From: Archangium gephyra | GTDB taxonomy: Bacteria > Myxococcota > Myxococcia > Myxococcales > Myxococcaceae | DNA: 64,000 bases | Direction: 5' to 3' | Assembly (NCBI GenBank): GCA_003243425.1 | Contig: QFQP01000021.1 | Span: 1 to 64,000, forward strand | Shown here: positions 38,785 to 45,899 of the stretch, in pieces | How the letters are laid out: every line of letters begins with the position of its first letter | Numbering within the stretch: the first letter of the stretch is position 1 | Position numbers and translations under genes: made by a program | The notes under the pieces: model-generated | Databases searched by the model: none | Told to the model about the DNA's origin: nothing | The model's input: only the letters and a program-made list of their open reading frames with translations

Positions 38785-38971
38785 GCTGCCCGACGTGCGC
38801 GACGGCCTCACGGCCACCGAGCGCGTCGTGCTCACCACGTTGCAGGAAATGCAGAAGGCCAACGGTGGCCGCCACGTCTCGGCGATGGAGCTCTACGGCC
38901 GCGTCGTGGAGCGGGTGAACCTCAGCCAGCGGGAGTTGCAAGCGGTGCTGCTTCGGCTTTCCGGTCGTTGA
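38753..38971 (+). CDS. Fur-like winged-helix half protein
   Basis: A 72-residue basic protein starting at GTG inside the merC 3' end. Residues about 17-70 resemble the DNA-binding half of Fur/Zur repressors: LTATERVVLTTLQEM, then HVSAMELYGRVVERVNLSQRELQAVLLRL, with the expected helix-turn-helix spacing. It stops exactly after the recognition helix, so the wing, the metal sites and the dimerisation domain of Fur are all missing. It is either a minimal regulator or a truncated gene. It ends 50 bp inside the convergent beta-barrel gene. Coding status is supported by resemblance to Fur and by coupling to merC, not by length. Confidence 0.6.
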   Translation: MKRTPTRTRTELPDVRDGLTATERVVLTTLQEMQKANGGRHVSAMELYGRVVERVNLSQRELQAVLLRLSGR

Positions 38972-39830
38972 AGTCGGGTGTCCACGCGAGGCCGAACAAC
39001 ACGCGGAAGGCCGGGGTGCCGGGCGTCTTGCCGATACCGGGCCCACCCAGCAGCGACAGCTCGAGCTGCTTGAGGAACGTGTAGCGGACCGCCGCCGTCA
39101 CCTCGACCGACGCCGGCGCGGCGGTGAAGGGCGCCACCACGCGCGCGGCGAGCTCCGCGTGCACCGGCAGGTCGTACGTGGACACCACCAGCGCGCCGTT
39201 GAACTGGCTGCCCACCTGCGTGGTGCTCTCGGTGATGACCGGCGCGGTCGCGCCACGAACCAGCGCACCGAGCTCCACACCGAGGCGAACGGGGCCGAAC
39301 GCGCGGCCGGCGCCGAGCTTCGGCGCCAAGGCGACGCCCGCGCCCGGGTCTCGCGTGAGCGCCGCCGCGTCACCTGTCGGCAGCCCGACGTTCACCGACA
39401 GCCCGAGGTCGAGCGGGTGCGCGTCGCGCTGCCGCAGGAACGTGCCGCGCACGCCGAGCCACAGCGCACCGAAGGCCGTGGGCGTGGGGGCCGGGAGCCC
39501 GTAGCCGCGCAGGTCGTCGCCCTGCTGCGCGAGCACCACCGGCACCTGCACCGACGCTTCGACGAACTTGTGAATGCCGTACGCCGCGAGCAGGTGCGCG
39601 GTCCACCGGCTGCCGATGTACGCACCGTCGGGCTGCCCGTCGACGGTCAGAATCAGCGGGCGGTGCTGGTAGTGGCCGAGCAACGCCACGCGCAGCTGCA
39701 TCTGGTCGAGCCCGTCGCCGGTCTGCGCGAGCCACGTCTCCTTCGCGCCGGCGTTGAGCTGCACGCGCTCCATTTCGAAGCCCTGAGCCACTGCCGTCGA
39801 AGCCAGAAGAACGAGAATGAGCGCGCGCAC
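38922..39830 (-). CDS. Outer-membrane beta-barrel protein
   Basis: A 302-residue protein with a signal peptide (cleavage after AVA, about residue 15) and alternating amphipathic strands across its length, with many Gly-aromatic turns (LRVALLGHYQHRPL, LDLGLSVNVGLPTGD, VRLGVELGALVRG). It resembles the N-terminal barrel found in myxobacterial OmpA-like proteins but lacks the peptidoglycan-binding OmpA C-terminal domain. It is probably a small porin or structural barrel. Its 3' end overlaps the convergent Fur-like gene by 50 bp. Confidence 0.75.
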   Translation of the reverse strand: MRALILVLLASTAVAQGFEMERVQLNAGAKETWLAQTGDGLDQMQLRVALLGHYQHRPLILTVDGQPDGAYIGSRWTAHLLAAYGIHKFVEASVQVPVVLAQQGDDLRGYGLPAPTPTAFGALWLGVRGTFLRQRDAHPLDLGLSVNVGLPTGDAAALTRDPGAGVALAPKLGAGRAFGPVRLGVELGALVRGATAPVITESTTQVGSQFNGALVVSTYDLPVHAELAARVVAPFTAAPASVEVTAAVRYTFLKQLELSLLGGPGIGKTPGTPAFRVLFGLAWTPDFNDRKAEAAPLATPAG

Positions 39831-39882
39831 CCGAGGGCGTGTAGCGCAGCTGCTTTCGCGATTGCAGCCGCGGAGACGAACG

Positions 39883-39905
39883 TCACCGTTCCGGGAAGTC
39901 GGTGA
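39883..39905. promoter_or_regulatory. Inverted repeat between the barrel and pseudo-receiver genes
   Basis: TCACCG-N11-CGGTGA lies in the divergent region, with a nested TTCCGGGAA palindrome inside. It could be an operator for either gene. Evidence is symmetry alone. Confidence 0.3.
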
Positions 39906-39947
39906 TGTGCCATGGTGCGCGGTGGTTCACGGGTCAGGGGGCATCAC

Positions 39948-40298
39948 ATGGGCGGGTTGGAAGAACTTCGGGTGCTGTTGTTGGACGATGGCGAGATGGC
40001 GACGGAGTCACTCAAGGCGTGGCTCGACGATGCCCGCACCCACGTCATCGTCTTGCGAGACTTCTTCGAGGTGCCGCCGCTGCTCGATTCACAGGGCTTC
40101 GACGTGCTCATCGGTCACGAGGTGTTCCTGCTCGTGGCCAAAGAGACGAACGCGCCGGGGGCACGCGTGTTGTTGACCTCTCACGTCGACGAGTGGCCGC
40201 CCGAGAAGCTCGAGGTGCTCGGCGTGCGCGCGGTGCTGACGCCAGAGACGACAGAAGCAGAGGTCGTGCAGCTGCTCGCCGAGCTCAGAGCTCGATGA
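39948..40298 (+). CDS. Degenerate response-regulator receiver (pseudo-receiver)
   Basis: A 116-residue stand-alone domain with the receiver fold pattern: VLLLDDGEMA at strand 1 (the acidic pair is kept), a hydrophobic strand at FDVLIGHEVF, ARVLLTSHVDE, and a final helix. The phosphorylatable Asp expected at the end of strand 3 is Gly/His, and the conserved Lys near the end is Pro (LTPE where LTKP is normal), so it should not be phosphorylated like CheY. ATG 39912 would add 12 residues; 39948 is preferred because the domain begins there. It overlaps the convergent frameshifted gene by 14 bp. Confidence 0.75.
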   Translation: MGGLEELRVLLLDDGEMATESLKAWLDDARTHVIVLRDFFEVPPLLDSQGFDVLIGHEVFLLVAKETNAPGARVLLTSHVDEWPPEKLEVLGVRAVLTPETTEAEVVQLLAELRAR

Positions 40299-41017
40299 CG
40301 TCGCCGGCGCCGGGCTCGACGATCTCCATCGTCAGCCCCGCCTTCGTCACCAGCTCGCGGAAGTCGTTCACCAGGCCGCGGTAGAAGATGAGCGTGGCCG
40401 AAAAGAGGCCATGCGCGAGGTGCGCGTCGACGCCGGTGGGCGCCCAGCGCGGCGCCTTCAACACCTTCGCCGCTTCGAGCGCACGTTCCGCCGACATGGC
40501 GAAGGGCACGCCCACCACGCGCACCGGCGCGATGACGAGGTCGACCTGGCCCACGCGCTGTCTGGCGCGTTCGAGGTGAATGACGTGCGGCTCCAGGTAC
40601 GCGCGCGCGCCGCCGTGTTCGAAGATGAGGCCCAGCGCGTTGTGCGCGTACGGCATCGCGGGCGCCACGGCCTCCATCGAGAACCCCGGCCACGGTTCGA
40701 CGCGCATGCCGTCGGCCAGGGCAGTCACCTGGGTGAACCCCAGCTTCTTCATCGCGCGCGGCGAACTTGTGGGTGAAGACCGGCGTCTCCCTGGGGAGCA
40801 TGGCCAGCGTCTTCGGGTGCAGATGATCAGCGAACGGGGCGGTGAGCAGCAGCGCGTCGCACGCCCAGCTCGCGACCTTCGGCGTTTCGCGGCGGCGGCC
40901 GTAGAACCAGTGTGCGGGCAGGCTGAGCTCGTCGGTGAGCCACGGGTCGATGAGCATGCGGCGCTCGCCGATCTCCACGGCCCAGGACTGGTGTTCGTCG
41001 ATCTTCCGGATCTTCAC
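40285..41017 (-). pseudogene. Metallo-beta-lactamase-fold protein split by a frameshift
   Basis: Two frames together encode one MBL-fold (UlaG-like) protein of about 244 residues. The first frame, from ATG 41017, gives MKIRKIDEHQSW and LLLTAPFADHLHP, then changes character after HKFAAR. The second frame continues naturally from MKKLGFTQVTAL to the stop at 40285. The switch falls in a CG-dinucleotide run at 40753-40760; one more CG unit would restore a single frame. The HxHxDH metal motif is also reduced (APFADH), so catalysis would be doubtful even if intact. It is the last gene of the hydroxylase operon, overlapping the previous gene by 4 bp. A sequencing error is the main alternative. Confidence 0.75.
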
Positions 41018-41556
41018 ACCACGATTCCTTCCCAGCGTGAGACCCAGCGCGTGGGGGTGAATGGAGGGATGGGCAGCGGCTGCAGCAGCGGAGAGGCCTC
41101 GCGCCAGAACGTCTTGAACGGCGGCTTCTCACCGGTGCGGTAGAAGTGCGCGAGGTAGCGGAAGTCGCAGGCCGAATAGTCCGACAGCCACTGGTCGAGG
41201 TCGCCCACGCCCGCTTCGTGAAACAGCTGCATCGAGTAGCGGCACGCCTCGAACTCGTACGCGTGCAGGCGCTTCATCATCTCGGCGTCGGCGTTCGGGT
41301 AGAGCTGGTAGCCGATCTCGCGCGCGGCCTCGTCGGTGTTCCACTGCACGGTGTGGCCGAAGAGGTGCGCGATGATGAACAGCGCGCTCTCGATGTCTTC
41401 GTCGTAGTCGACGTGAATCTCGGCGCCGTCGAGGTCGCCGGTGAACGGGTTGGGCACGTCACGAATGCGAATGGGTATGCCGTACTTCGTCTCGACGTGG
41501 CGCTCGATGGCGTTGAACGCCGCGCGCATGCGGTCTTCCGGGGGAACGCTGGTCAT
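41014..41556 (-). CDS. Uncharacterised protein with a degenerate HxxxH motif
   Basis: A 180-residue soluble protein. Residues about 60-70 read IIAHLFGHTVQW, which resembles the HExxH helix of DUF955/ImmA-type metalloproteases, but the catalytic Glu is Leu. A later EFEACRY helix could supply an acidic ligand. It may therefore bind metal without protease activity. It is coupled on both sides: its start touches the hydroxylase stop and its stop overlaps the MBL-fold gene by 4 bp. The operon context suggests a part in aromatic amino acid metabolism or its regulation. Confidence 0.75.
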   Translation of the reverse strand: MTSVPPEDRMRAAFNAIERHVETKYGIPIRIRDVPNPFTGDLDGAEIHVDYDEDIESALFIIAHLFGHTVQWNTDEAAREIGYQLYPNADAEMMKRLHAYEFEACRYSMQLFHEAGVGDLDQWLSDYSACDFRYLAHFYRTGEKPPFKTFWREASPLLQPLPIPPFTPTRWVSRWEGIVV

Positions 41557-43127
41557 CAGTTCGCGGTCAGCAGCTCTTCGACTTCTTCGCGCAGCAGCGG
41601 CTCGTCACCGAAGCGCTTGCTGGCCTCGAGGATCTCTCCGAGGCGTTTGCGGTCGGCCTTCTTGCTGCGCCGCATGTCGCGCACCTCGCTGTAGAGCGCG
41701 GCGAGCTCCCTGGGCAGCTCTTCGGCTTTGCGTTGCCGCGCGATGTTCTCCGAGTTTCCCGCGGTGAAGCTGTCGAGCGCGCCGAAGTAGTCGTCCCAGC
41801 GCTGCGGGTCGGCGGGCCCACCGGCCACGGAGGGGATCGCCTCGGCGACCGCGACATAGGCCCAGGTCGACACCGGCACCGGGCGGCCGTGCAGCCACAC
41901 GCGGAAGTCGACGACCTCGTGACCGTCGACCACGTAGCCCGACGCTTCGACGCCCGACGCGAGGCGCACCGAGAAGCGGCCACGCAGCGGCAGCCGCTCG
42001 GAGCCGATGAGCACCACCGAGTCGATGCGCTTGGGGATCTCGGTGCACTTGCCGCCGGCGCTGATCATCGTGGGGCCGGTCAGCTCGATGACCGACGCGG
42101 TGAGCCCGGGGCCGGTGTCCTTGCCCGAGCGGTGCACCTCTTTGACTTCGCCGGTGATCTCGATGATGTCGCCGCCGCGCTTGCGGAGCACGAGGTGGTT
42201 CACGGCGCGGCTGCGCAGCGCTTCGTCGAGGCCGTAGTCACCACCGCGGATGTACGCGAGCGAGTGTTTGAAGTCGGCCAGCACGTCGTTCAGGTGACGG
42301 AAGTCGCGCGCCACGAACAGCTGCGGCTGCATGCGCGTGATGTCGTAGGCGATGTTCGCGCACTCGACCGAGAGCGGCAGCTTCTTCACTTCGGGCGTCA
42401 GGCAGTGCTCGGCCTCGCCGATGGAAGAGAGCAGGCCGGCGCCGTACAGCTTGGGCTGCTCGAGCGTGCCCACCAGGCCGTACTCGGCCGTCCACCAGTA
42501 GAGGCGCGAGGCGCGCGTCGATTCGGACACGTAGCGAACCGACTTGGCGGCCGCGTCGAGCCGGGCCTGCGCGTGCTCGACGTCGTCGGGCGTGGCCAGC
42601 GGGTCTTCCTTCACGACCGAGAGGTTGCGGATGCCCTCGAAGAGCGCGCGATCTTCCGCCGACGCGATGGCCTTGAAGCCGACCTCACCGGCGCTGCGCA
42701 CGTACGCGGCGTAGGCGGCGTCGGCCAGAATCGGCGCGTGGCCGGCGCTCTCGTGAATGATGTCGGGGGCTGGCGTGTAGTTGATGGTCTTGTGGCTGCG
42801 GATGTCGGCGGCGATGGCCAGCACGCCGCGCGCCTGCAGCTCGGTGAAGACCGCCGGCGGCACGAAGCCGCGCACGCCCACGCACCGCCAGCCCAGGCGG
42901 TCGAGCTTCTCGTTCATGCCCTCGAGGCTGGGAATCTCGTCGAGCCCGACACCGGTCTCGGCGAGGCCCTTCAGGTAGCTGCTGTGCGCGCGTGACTCGA
43001 GGTGCTTGGCCAGACGCTTGAGCACGTGACGCCACACCGATTGATCTCTCGGGGTGTACGACGCGTAGTCCTGGTCGACCACGTAGCGCTGCAGGTGCGG
43101 CGGGAGTTCGACGAGCTCGGTGCTCAC
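41556..43127 (-). CDS. Aromatic amino acid (phenylalanine-4-) hydroxylase with long C-terminal extension
   Basis: A 523-residue protein. Residues about 25-290 form the pterin-dependent hydroxylase domain: the iron-binding His pair in PDIIHESAGHAPIL and the Glu in WTAEYGL. It uses tetrahydrobiopterin and oxygen to convert phenylalanine to tyrosine (or hydroxylates Tyr/Trp). The 230-residue C-terminal part is not present in the short bacterial PhhA (about 260-300 residues) and contains a beta-rich region and a charged helical tail; I do not recognise it. Phe, Tyr or Trp specificity cannot be decided from sequence alone. It heads a three-gene operon and diverges from the pom-like cluster. Confidence 0.88.
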   Translation of the reverse strand: MSTELVELPPHLQRYVVDQDYASYTPRDQSVWRHVLKRLAKHLESRAHSSYLKGLAETGVGLDEIPSLEGMNEKLDRLGWRCVGVRGFVPPAVFTELQARGVLAIAADIRSHKTINYTPAPDIIHESAGHAPILADAAYAAYVRSAGEVGFKAIASAEDRALFEGIRNLSVVKEDPLATPDDVEHAQARLDAAAKSVRYVSESTRASRLYWWTAEYGLVGTLEQPKLYGAGLLSSIGEAEHCLTPEVKKLPLSVECANIAYDITRMQPQLFVARDFRHLNDVLADFKHSLAYIRGGDYGLDEALRSRAVNHLVLRKRGGDIIEITGEVKEVHRSGKDTGPGLTASVIELTGPTMISAGGKCTEIPKRIDSVVLIGSERLPLRGRFSVRLASGVEASGYVVDGHEVVDFRVWLHGRPVPVSTWAYVAVAEAIPSVAGGPADPQRWDDYFGALDSFTAGNSENIARQRKAEELPRELAALYSEVRDMRRSKKADRKRLGEILEASKRFGDEPLLREEVEELLTAN

Positions 43128-43200
43128 GCCTGTCGTTTTTCACCCCCGGTGCACCGCTGGCAAGTGCAACCGCGACACGGCCGGGGAGGTCGGCGCCATC

Positions 43201-43237
43201 TTACCGGCGAGGGCTGACACGCTTCCGGGGCCGGTAA
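43201..43237. promoter_or_regulatory. Inverted repeat between the hydroxylase and pom-like operons
   Basis: TTACCGGC (43201-43208) and GCCGGTAA (43230-43237) are perfect inverted 8-bp arms separated by 21 bp in the 274-bp divergent gap. They could form a looped operator or a long-stem hairpin. The sequence does not match the known TyrR/PhhR box. The rest of the gap holds nothing I recognise beyond a likely AT-richer promoter near 43265-43350. Confidence 0.4.
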
Positions 43238-43401
43238 ATCGGCCTCGGCGACGTTTCGTGTGGGTATCTCAGAAAGCTCAATGGATCCGTGGGTTTACAA
43301 CTGATGTGGGACAGCATAGGGTGCCCGCGCTGTCAAAAAAGAGACAAGCCGACACAGGCCTGTAGCGTGCGTTTGGCAGTCGGACCCGAACGAAGGCACT
43401 G

Positions 43402-44901
43402 ATGAGCGACGAGAAGCCTGAAGCCCTGTTGAAGAGCGCGCTCGAGAAGATCGTGTACTTCGAGGCGCGCGCGTCGCAGCTGTCCAACGACGCTGACAGC
43501 TCGCGCGGCGAGCTGGACCGCGTGAAGGCCGACCTCGCGGCCGCCTCGCAGCGCGAAATCGAGCTCCGCCGGGTCATCGCCGAGTTGGAGGTGCGGGCGC
43601 AGCGCGCGCACGCCGAGCGCGAAGAAATGGCGCGCGTGGTCGACGCGCTCCGGCGCGAACGCTCGGAGCTGGTCGGCAAGATGCTCGACGCCTCGCGCAT
43701 TCATGGCGTCGATCAAGACCACGACGGTTTCGACCTGAGCCAGTTCATCGCCACGCTGCGCGAAGAGGTGCTGCTGTCGCGTGAGAAGCGCGGCGCGAGC
43801 GTCGCGCCGTTGCCGCAGATGTCGGCGAACACGGTCGCGGGTGTCGCCGAAGAATTGAAGAGCCAGGGCCGGCTGCAGGTGACGGCGAGCGACCTCGCGT
43901 CGCTCACCGGCGCCACCGATTTCCCCGGGCGCAGTGAAGAGACGCTGTTCGGGTTCTCGGTGCGTGAGTTGTCGGCGCTCGACACTTCGGCGCGCGTGCG
44001 AGCGGCCGAGCGGCTCGAAGCGCTCCGTCACCCTGCGGCGGCGCCCGCGCTGGCGACCGCGCTGCACGGCGAGACCGAAGGCGCGGTGCAGATCGCCCTG
44101 TTGTCGGCGCTCTCGTCGCTCGCGAAGGCAGAAGCGGTGCCGGTGGTGGCGCCGTTGCTGACCTCGCCCGCGCCCGAGGTGCGCATCGCGGCGCTCAAGG
44201 CGCTCATCAAGTTGGACCCTTCGGCTGCGGGCCCGCACCTCGCGGCCGCGACGAAGGACCCCGACAAGGCGGTGCGTCGTCGCGCGTCGTTGTTGGCGCT
44301 GGGCCTGTCGGGGCGGCAGGCCCTCGAGCTGGGCCGCGACGCGATTCGTGACGTCGACGCCGACGTGCGCGCGTTGGCGGCGCTGGTGCTCGGTGCTTCG
44401 AACGCGGAGGTCGCGCGGCCGCTGCTGCTCGACGCCATGAAGGACCACGACACCCGCGTTCGCCGCGCGGCCTCACAGTCGTTGTCGCGGTTGCTGGGCC
44501 AGGACGTGACGTCGCTGGTGGGCCTCGACGATGCGCACCGCCGGCGGGAAGTGCGGCGCTTGAATGGGGTGCCGGTGCAGGCGCCGAAACCGCGCGCGCT
44601 GGTCGCGCCTGCGCCGAAAGCCGTGGTCGCGCCGCGAGCCGTCGTCGCTGCGCCCGCGCCTGTCGCTCGCGTGGCGGTCGTGACCGCCGCGCGCCCCGAC
44701 CCGCTGCCCGGTGGTGAGCGGGGAACTGCCGAACTTTCGTCGTCCGTGTTGCGCGAGCTTCGTGCCGCCATTCGCGGACGCCCACTGGCCGACCTCGCGT
44801 CAGGCCTCAACGCACCCCACGACGAAGTGATGCGCGCGTGCGGTGAGCTCATCGCGCAGGGCCAGGTCGTGCGCCGCGGCATCAAGTACTTCGTCGCCTG
44901 A
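43402..44901 (+). CDS. pomY: PomY-like coiled-coil/HEAT-repeat protein
   Basis: A 499-residue cytoplasmic protein. Residues 1-110 form a coiled coil (ALEKIVYFEARASQL and onward), about 195-380 are HEAT-type helical repeats (RVRAAERLEALRHPAAAPALA and similar units), about 390-435 are Ala/Pro-rich and probably disordered, and the last 55 residues look like a winged helix. In M. xanthus PomY has a coiled coil, HEAT repeats and a Pro-rich tail, forms a condensate on PomX and bundles FtsZ; it is longer (about 680 residues as I recall). The following ParA and coiled-coil genes match pomZ and pomX in order, which supports the call. The start has a GAAGG ribosome site. Confidence 0.8.
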   Translation: MSDEKPEALLKSALEKIVYFEARASQLSNDADSSRGELDRVKADLAAASQREIELRRVIAELEVRAQRAHAEREEMARVVDALRRERSELVGKMLDASRIHGVDQDHDGFDLSQFIATLREEVLLSREKRGASVAPLPQMSANTVAGVAEELKSQGRLQVTASDLASLTGATDFPGRSEETLFGFSVRELSALDTSARVRAAERLEALRHPAAAPALATALHGETEGAVQIALLSALSSLAKAEAVPVVAPLLTSPAPEVRIAALKALIKLDPSAAGPHLAAATKDPDKAVRRRASLLALGLSGRQALELGRDAIRDVDADVRALAALVLGASNAEVARPLLLDAMKDHDTRVRRAASQSLSRLLGQDVTSLVGLDDAHRRREVRRLNGVPVQAPKPRALVAPAPKAVVAPRAVVAAPAPVARVAVVTAARPDPLPGGERGTAELSSSVLRELRAAIRGRPLADLASGLNAPHDEVMRACGELIAQGQVVRRGIKYFVA

Positions 44902-44912
44902 AGGAGACCCCG

Positions 44913-45869
44913 ATGGACGCCATTCGCTACACACCCAAAGTCACGGCGGATCTCCTCGGCATCGCACCCAAAGCGCTCGCCGCCGCGCTCAAGAAAGACG
45001 AGTACACGCCGGAAGACGTGTGGGAGCTGCGCGGAAAGCTGCAGCTCGAGCCGCCGGCGCTGGGGCCGCGCAAGCAGCTCTTCCTCAACTTCAAGGGCGG
45101 CACCGGCAAGACGTCGCTGTCGACCTCCTACGCCTGGCGCCTGGCCGAGATGGGCTACGGCGTGCTGCTCATCGACCTCGACAGCCAGGGCCACGCCACC
45201 AAGTGCCTCGGCTTCGAAGGCGAAGACTTCGAGCGCACGTTGCTCGACGTGCTGGTCAAGAAGGTCCCCGTCTCGCAGGTGGTGCAGAAGTCGTCGTTGC
45301 CCAACCTCGACTTCATTCCGTCGAACCTCTCGATGTCGACGGTCGACCTCGCGCTGATGCCGATGGCCGGCCGCGAGTTCAAGTTGAAGAACGCGCTCAA
45401 GGAGGTCGAGGCGCACTACGACTTCATCATCTTCGACGCGCCGCCCTCGTTCGGTCTGCTCAACCTCAACGCGCTGATGGCGGCCGAAGACCTCATCGTG
45501 CCGGTGCTGGCCGACTTCCTGTCGTTCCACGGGCTGAAGCTGCTCTTCGAGACCGTGAACTCGCTCGAGGAGGATCTCGGCCACGTGCTCGACCACGTGT
45601 TCATCGTGGTCAACAGCTTCAACGCGACCTTCAAGCTGGCGAAGGAAGCGCTCGAGGCGCTCAAGGAGCATTACCCCGAGTTCCTGATGCCGCAGGTCAT
45701 TCGCCAGTGCACGCGCTTCGCCCAGGCCTCGAGCGAGGGCATGCCCATCTTCCGCTTCGATCGCGACTCGAAGGGCGCGGGTGACGTGCAGAAGCTCATC
45801 GACGAAGTGATGGCGCGGTTGGCGGCGTCGAACGCGGCGAAGGCTGCTCCGCAGGCGAAGAGCGCGTAA
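44913..45869 (+). CDS. pomZ: PomZ-like ParA/MinD-family ATPase
   Basis: A 318-residue ATPase of the ParA type with the deviant Walker A KGGTGKT (61-67), the Walker A' motif LLIDLDSQG with D90, and Walker B FIIFDAPPS. A 50-residue N-terminal extension precedes the fold. From memory, M. xanthus PomZ mutants G62V, K66Q, D90A and K268E define ATP binding, hydrolysis and DNA binding; here G62, K66, D90 and Arg268 occupy those positions. PomZ dimers bind nucleoid DNA and move the PomX/PomY cluster to midcell, where FtsZ assembles. No parB follows, as expected for Pom. It lies 11 bp after pomY with a GGAGA ribosome site. Confidence 0.87.
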   Translation: MDAIRYTPKVTADLLGIAPKALAAALKKDEYTPEDVWELRGKLQLEPPALGPRKQLFLNFKGGTGKTSLSTSYAWRLAEMGYGVLLIDLDSQGHATKCLGFEGEDFERTLLDVLVKKVPVSQVVQKSSLPNLDFIPSNLSMSTVDLALMPMAGREFKLKNALKEVEAHYDFIIFDAPPSFGLLNLNALMAAEDLIVPVLADFLSFHGLKLLFETVNSLEEDLGHVLDHVFIVVNSFNATFKLAKEALEALKEHYPEFLMPQVIRQCTRFAQASSEGMPIFRFDRDSKGAGDVQKLIDEVMARLAASNAAKAAPQAKSA

Positions 45870-45899
45870 CTGATTTCACGAAAGATTCTGGAGGACGGA

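Noticed and set aside
40181..40752. The downstream continuation of the first MBL-fold frame as a separate coding end
   Set aside because: After HKFAAR it loses MBL character, while the neighbouring frame continues the fold, so it is treated as one frameshifted gene.
43120..43365. A small gene in the gap before pomY
   Set aside because: The 81-codon frame lacks a ribosome site and typical codon use, and it overlaps the start of the hydroxylase gene on the opposite strand.
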